Positions 58,341-64,000 of a DNA stretch of 64,000 nt are shown here, one piece after another (position 1 is the stretch's first letter; the number at the start of each line of letters is the position of its first letter). The notes beneath the pieces are model-generated. The model was not told where the DNA came from. It made no database searches and saw only the letters and a program-made list of their open reading frames with translations. The DNA is from Ophiura sarsii (lineage: Eukaryota; Echinodermata; Ophiuroidea; Amphilepidida; Ophiuridae). Location of the stretch: positions 41,185,944 through 41,249,943 of the forward strand of contig CM069455.1 of NCBI GenBank assembly GCA_035610835.1, given 5' to 3'. Made by a program: the position numbers and the translations under genes.

Positions 58341-59189
58341 CATAATATTATATTATATTATAATATTATAAATGTTCTTGATTATTCCGATATGCATTTT
58401 GAATAACCCATATAATAATGCTCGTCAAATAAGGTATTTTAAATGAAGACAAACACAAGGGATTCATGCTTTTAATAAATAACACACATTCTAATAAAAA
58501 CCAATCTTTGCTAATTCGAAACAGAAATCTGGGTTATGATGTTTAATCATTTAATCATTTAATCGATATTAATATTTTAACCGAAAAGCAATTTTTAAAA
58601 TATTAAAATACAAATACTTTTTGAATCGTATCCATCTTGATTGAAATTATTCCGATTTGGATAGTGGGGAATTCTTTCACATTCTTTTCTCGTTCTTTCA
58701 CAATTTCTTGAACTCTATCTAGAAATGATCAAGACTACCCTTTAATTGAGTTAGTAATGAAATGGGCTCAATGGCAGAATTCAGGCATCGGAGGCATGCA
58801 TGATGACCAAGCTCTGCATACATTTTTACCCAATAAATGATAGTGCAACCTCAAACCTGTTAGTAGTGAATGAAAGGTGAAGGGTAGTATAGCGATCATT
58901 TCTAGCACATTATGTGTAGGCCTATAATAATGATTTCTTATTGTTTTTGAATACGACTCAAAAAATAATCACGAGCGCGTTTGTGGACTTGTTGGGGTGC
59001 GTTTTTTCTTTGAGTCACCAACTTGATAGGTGTAATCTATGGAAATACGAAGTTGGAGATTGTCGAATCAGCGGGAAATTTGATTAGCATTTTGATACTC
59101 ATATTCTTTGGTAATTTAACAGGTTTGGTACAAAAGGGAATACAAAATTTACCGATGCTCAAAAATAGGTTCGGCTAATGACCATAATG

Positions 59190-59380
59190 TCACAACATGT
59201 TTCAAAAATGTCAAAATTATTGAATGCCATTACCATATTTGGAATCGATATGAGAAATACATTAAATACATTAAAATAAGTACAAACATGGCTAGTATTG
59301 GATCAGTAATCCTTGAGATAGACCTTGAAAGTTGGGAAAGGGTTCTAATTTCTTTTGTATAGCAGCGTGGAAAGTGTTAA
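59190..59380 (+). mobile_element. TTAA-MITE family 1 remnant, right arm
   Basis: It ends ..GCAGCGTGGAAAGTGTTAA. Its start is lost. It is the palindromic partner of the remnant at 55052. Confidence 0.65.
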
Positions 59381-59389
59381 TGTTCCCAA

Positions 59390-59560
59390 TATTCAAAACA
59401 GTCAGTGTTATGTAGTCCTCCGGCTCGGGGGTGGCGGTTCTCGCTGCGCTCCCTCCCCTGGGGCGAGTGTGATTTCTCGACGGACGTTGAATTTTCACGT
59501 CAATGCCCAGGATCCAGATCCAGCACACGTACACCTATCAAGTTGACTGAAGAAAAAAAA
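59390..59560 (-). other. Exon-like block in the right arm
   Basis: Minus strand reads CWIWILGIDVKIQRPSRNHT then a Pro/Arg/Ala stretch and DYITLTVLNIGN, open for 80 codons into the adjacent MITE remnant. Not recognised; it could be a captured exon or a chance frame. Confidence 0.3.
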
Positions 59561-60505
59561 GAACCACGAATAAAAATAGTAAATTAACAAGCGACTCATT
59601 GGCGTAGCTAGGTTTTTTATGTTGAGGGGAAGAGGGGGGGGGGGGGGGGGGGGGGGGGGTGTCAAGAAATAAAACTGAACGAAATTTGTGCTATTTTACA
59701 CACTATTTTGTTGCCATGATTGAAGCACATTTCGGCTTTTTCCAACAACAACATTAATTTGTGAGAACACATGCGCGCATATTGCGGTCATAATTCCTTG
59801 ATTCCCCTTGTCAAATGAACCAACAGTTCTAATCTCAATCGCAACCCCCCAATCAATAGTGGCTTATTATCAACCAATATCATTCCAAATTGGATTTCCC
59901 CCTTCAATTTTGCAAAAGCAAACAAAACGGCGTAATGGTTTGAAATTCCATGGCTATGTATAATATCATTAGGCAAGCGGCGCGAGCGAAGCGGAGTGAG
60001 CGGCGCGTTTTGCGGCGTGGCTTCTTGTCATTGAAATTAAGTTGGGCGTATCGCGCAAAAAATTGTTATTTTAACTCTAAAATGGTCCTGAAAACGTTCC
60101 TGAAGCCACCTTGTTAAGCTTGATTCTTGAACAATAAAACATTGAAAATAATTCGCGTGTAGCGTGAAAAAAATTGCCTATTGTAATTGTTACACTAAAA
60201 AAAGGTCCAGAAAAACGTTCCTGAAGCCATCTTGTTAAGCTTGAATAATAAAATATTCAAACATTGATCGATGGAGTGGGGAAGGGAAAATTGTTGTTTA
60301 AGATGTCCTATTCAGCTCTAAACTTCAAAATAAACCTCATTTAAAGATCAGAGAAAAAAATATGCACATAATTTCGTCTTCGAGGACTTTTGGCAAGAAT
60401 TTGCTGAATCTACCATTTTAAAATGATTTATTTAATAAATTTATTAATGAATGAACTAGTTTTGATCTATTATATCTCCAAGCAACGAATAAATGTTACG
60501 ATTAC

Positions 60506-60720
60506 TTAACCCCCTGGGCACTACCGGCCTATTTTACAGTGGTTCTGATTGGTGTATTGCAAGATATACTCATTTGAATAGCCAATTAAAATGCAGCTTG
60601 TAAAATATTTCACTCCAATCTTTATCAGGGATACAATTATTCTAACACTGTCGCTGATTGGCGCAATTAATGATGTATCTATCTTTCTAACCAATCGGCC
60701 TGTAGTTCTCTGGGGGTTAA
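60506..60720. mobile_element. TTAA-MITE family 2 (copy 2), right arm only
   Basis: TTAACCCCCTGGGCACTACC at the left, and TTAACCCCCAGAGAACTACA inverted from the right. The left palindrome arm near 53424 has the empty site with a single TTAA (gaaataTTAAgtca), showing that TTAA is the duplicated target. Confidence 0.85.
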
Positions 60721-61031
60721 TATTTCCAAACATTCCAAAATGAATAATAATTGGATAGGCCAATAAAAAGCCTATTTCATAACCAAAGCGCGCGAGCGTA
60801 TCCTTGCGCGTGCATTCATTTCATTTCACTACCGCAACTGCTTTATAAAGGGTTTTTTTTAATTGTATACGTTTTTTTGTGGTTACAGTCTGTATTTGAT
60901 TATCTTTTCCGTCATGCTTAATTTCCTTCAAAATCATCAAAAATATAGGGAAGGGGGAAAAGCGCCATTGTCAATGTGACCCAAATATTATATTTTCCTG
61001 AAATCCTGTAATTGCAAATGGAGGAACATTC

Positions 61032-61239
61032 TTAACGCTTTCCACACGGCAGGCGGCTGCAGACGACATTCAAAATTATTGAATCATATTACTATATTTG
61101 GAATCACCATGAGAAATGCATTGAAATAAGTACAAACATTGGTTAAGTAATTCTTGAGATAGACTATGAGATTTGGGAGAGGTTTATGAAAAATCTATTT
61201 TGTATATGGTAAAAATAATAGCCGCGTGGAAAGTGTTAA
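61032..61239 (+). mobile_element. TTAA-MITE family 1, trimer unit 1
   Basis: TTAACGCTTTCCACACGGC to ..GCCGCGTGGAAAGTGTTAA. The last TTAA is shared with unit 2. Slightly shorter than the other units. Confidence 0.85.
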
Positions 61240-61482
61240 CGCTTTCCATGCGGCAGGCGGCTGCAGACGACATTCAAAATGTTTACAAAATGTTTCAAAA
61301 ATGTCAAAATCATTGAACCTCATTACCATATTTGGAATCACCATGAGAAATGCATTGGAATAAGTACAAACATTCATAGTATTGGTTAAGTAATTCTTGA
61401 GATAGACTTTGAGATTTGGGAGAGGTTTATGAAAAATCTGTTTTGTATATGGTAAAAATAATAGCCGCGTGGAAAGTGTTAA
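61236..61482 (+). mobile_element. TTAA-MITE family 1, trimer unit 2
   Basis: Same orientation, sharing one TTAA with each neighbour. The interior is very close to unit 1 (ggttaagtaattcttgagatagact). Confidence 0.85.
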
Positions 61483-61726
61483 CGCTTTCCATGCGGCAGG
61501 CGGCCGGCTGCAGACGACATTCAAAATGTTTACAAAATGTTTCAAAAATGTCAAAATTATTGAACCTCATTACCATATTTGGAATCACCATTAGAAATGC
61601 ATTGGAATGAGTACAAACATGCCTGGTATTGGTTCAGTAATCCTTGAGGTAGACCTTGAAAGTTGGGAAAGGATTCTGAAAAATGTTTTGTACATTGTAA
61701 AACCAATAGCCGCGTGGAAGTGTTAA
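61479..61726 (+). mobile_element. TTAA-MITE family 1, trimer unit 3
   Basis: Same orientation. The interior differs from units 1 and 2 (tggttcagtaatccttgaggtag), being nearer to the dispersed copies. The right end, GCCGCGTGGAAGTGTTAA, has lost one A. Confidence 0.85.
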
Positions 61727-62765
61727 GATAAACATTGGCGATCTCTGAGCCCGCATAGTCACTTGATATCGAATTTGCTCAGAATCAGAACTCCTCTAGC
61801 ATTCATTACATGTATATACAAAGAGTAAGGAAAGATCTTGTTGGTTTCATAAAGGAATAATCGAAATCATACTCTGATTGTTTCTTAAATTAGGCCTAAT
61901 TTACGAGTAATTTTTTGCTATGGGATATATGTTAAATTTATGTAGGCCTATTTGATAGGAACGGGTATTGCTCAATGCAAAAGCATGTAATGGAAACAGC
62001 ACATCTATTTTTAAGATATTGACTAGTCATATGAAACTTTATGTGTGTGTATGCATCCGATTACAGCTGATACGATTATGAAAAGAGAAAACGCTTGGCT
62101 ACCAATAGAAAGTTTTCCGTTTTCGATATCATGTTTACTTTTCCAAAAACAGTCACATTTCCCCAAAATGATGTTTTCAGAAAAAGTGGCACTTCGTTCT
62201 ATACCAGTAAATTTAAAAACTCTCTCTCGTGAATTTTTTGTACGCACATTAGACCCAGTTTGTTTGCATAACTCCGCACAAGATTAGTCGTTTTGAGAAA
62301 TTTAAAAACTTGTGAAAAAAGAAAGTGCTTGGCTTCTCACGAAAAGTTTCTCTTGTTCAATATCATGTTTACTTTTCCGAAAATTGTCTCATTTTCCCAA
62401 AACGATGTTCTCAAAAACAGTGGCAATTTTCAAAATCCTATAACATTTTGTTTGCGTAACACCCCCACACAATTAGATGTTTAAAGAACTTTAAACTTTT
62501 CTGAAAAGGAAAAACGCTTAGCTATCCGTACAAAGTACCCCTTTTCATTACCATGTTTACTTTTCCCAAAAAAGTCAAATATCCCCAAAATGATGTTTCC
62601 GTTAACCTGAAATTTGTCAAAATCCAATACAAGTAAGTGCCACTTTGTCTGAAAACATGAAAACAGGAAATGCGACTGTTTTGGGAGCGACAAGCAAGAT
62701 ATCGAAAGTGCAAAAAACTTTCTATTAGTAGCCAAGCGTTTTTCACCGATACTTTCAAGCATGGG

Positions 62766-63344
62766 GTATTAGTTTGGTTTTCGCTCAGGGGGGTGGTCTG
62801 ATAAGAAAATATATTTGTATATGAAATAACACACATTTTGTTGATTTCAGCCATTTAAGTGCAAAAAATGAGAAAAGAAAGTGCCAAAGTTATTTTAGTT
62901 TCTTCATGTTTGAATGGAGGAATTCCATTCAATATTACCAAAGTTATGATTTGTTTCTGAAATAATAACATATTCTCACTTCTAATAAAAGATAATGTAA
63001 CCTGCCTAGACATGCTAGGGTAATAGACCCTACACATGTGCTATCTACATGGTGCCAAGGGACCGTTCATTATTTATGGGGGAGGGGGGTTGGGTAAAAT
63101 ATAGGGGGGGGGGGGTCATGTAACTTTCAAATGTTGAAATAGGGGGGGTTATGTAACTTTTTATTCTTGAACAGGGGGGGTTGTGTAAATTTGTTTAAAC
63201 TAAAGATGGTGGTGATTGGAGTGATTTTAGAGGCTATTTTGGAGTGTAAATGCTATTTTTTTCTGCGCTTCGCGCATATTTTCTTAAAACCTATCGACTT
63301 CAAAAACTTTTACTATGAGACGACTTCTGGACAGCAAATCGACG
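62766..63344. other. Right flank with G-rich stretch
   Basis: 63070-63185 has several G7-G12 runs and a repeated tatgtaactttt / catgtaactttc phrase. No gene recognised. Confidence 0.4.
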
Positions 63345-63861
63345 CAGTGTTTCCACATTGCAGGTAATTACCCGGAATTCGGGTAATTTTGGTTGTTTCC
63401 AGGTAATGTTCGGGTAATGAAATAATTCCAGGTAATTCCGGGTAATCCGGAAATTTCAAAACTGTGATAATATATCCACCCTTTTCCTTCTTTTTTTAAT
63501 TAATATTTGGTTCCACGTAATAATATTAAACAATTTTGCCAACCTTAGCGACAATCACCCCCTGGTCCATTGTATTACTTTCAAAACACAAAATGAGCGC
63601 CCTCTGTGTAGACCATTCATTGATTCATTCATTATTTAACCACTCATCTCCTGTACGTATTATTTTTTTGATGCGGAATTCGGAGTTTCTCAATACATTT
63701 AATTCTTGCATTTCTTTATGACCTCCATTAAATTTGTTAAACAGCCAAAAACTGCACGAATATAGCAATTTTGAAGATTTCAGGTAATCCCATCAAATTC
63801 CAGGTAATCTGAGACTCTATTCTATTCCAGGTAAAAAAAAATTTGAGGTGTGGAAGCACTG
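63345..63861. mobile_element. hAT-type MITE with GGTAAT interior, 517 bp
   Basis: Ends CAGTGTTTCCACA and, inverted, CAGTGCTTCCACA, with the 8-bp duplication AATCGACG at 63337-63344 and 63862-63869. CAGTG-type ends and 8-bp flanks are typical of hAT. The interior has many ccaggtaat / cgggtaat repeats near both ends and no transposase. Confidence 0.9.
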
Positions 63862-64000
63862 AATCGACGATATGGTGGGAAAACATCTATATAATCATCA
63901 ACGGTCGAGACATTAGAGCCACAGGGTGTATAATGTTACAAAATCCAATTTCATGATTTAAAAATGTGATTTATTGCATGCTTTTCACCTCATCTCTGCT

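Larger units (their letters stand above)
52120..62765. repeat. Giant palindrome (about 10.6 kb)
   Basis: 52120-55920 and 58340-62765 are inverted copies over essentially their whole length. They match at the outer ends (aaacgcttg-ctac-aatagaa), the middle (gcatttattcgttgcttggaga; cttaacaag-tggcttcag) and the inner ends (atgatggtaatgtttgaa). The core 55920-58340 is a satellite that also changes orientation. Each arm has private insertions, so the arms are old and have since diverged. Confidence 0.9.
58340..62765 (-). repeat. Right arm of the giant palindrome
   Basis: Inverse of 52120-55920. Private additions: a TTAA-MITE family 2 copy (60506-60720) and three head-to-tail TTAA-MITE family 1 copies (61032-61726). 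It has a G26 run at 59634-59659 where the left arm has C25. Confidence 0.85.

Overview
The window looks like TE-rich nuclear DNA from a marine invertebrate deuterostome. The signs are long introns, very many short inverted-repeat DNA elements, CR1-like and Penelope-like retroelements, tRNA-derived SINEs and a short telomere-like CCCTAA tract. An echinoderm or hemichordate is my best guess, made on repeat style only; I cannot name the species.

Region 1 (about 2.6-30.1 kb, + strand) holds the 3' part of one large gene, CFAP47 (cilia and flagella-associated protein 47). I resolve 22 exons. All have AG/GT borders and all phases agree, giving one open frame of 1,459 codons from the calponin-homology (CH) domain to a stop at 30142-30144. 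The 5' half of the gene lies off the left edge. The protein is a chain of Ig-like ASH/MSP-type modules after the CH domain, as in axonemal central-apparatus proteins. Four places in this gene carry tandem duplications that span a splice site. The most extreme is a 28-bp array with 29 copies of one 3' splice acceptor.

The introns and the 34 kb downstream are packed with mobile DNA. Three MITE families are flanked by TTAA. Several others are flanked by TA (Tc1/mariner type) or by 8-bp duplications (hAT type). There is a Penelope-like element with RT and GIY-YIG coding, plus several 5'-truncated CR1-like LINEs. From 34.7 to 43.8 kb a 32-bp minisatellite is repeatedly interrupted by nested insertions. 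From 46.0 to 52.0 kb there is a 2.5-2.8 kb direct segmental duplication whose two copies carry different insertions.

Region 3 (about 52.1-62.8 kb) is a giant palindrome. Two diverged arms of roughly 3.8 and 4.4 kb face each other across a 2.4-kb, 31-bp satellite that itself reverses orientation near 56.68 kb. This is the best candidate for something undescribed: a very large fold-back element or an inverted amplification. I found no cellular gene I can name outside CFAP47, and no rRNA, intact tRNA, CRISPR or operon-like organisation.
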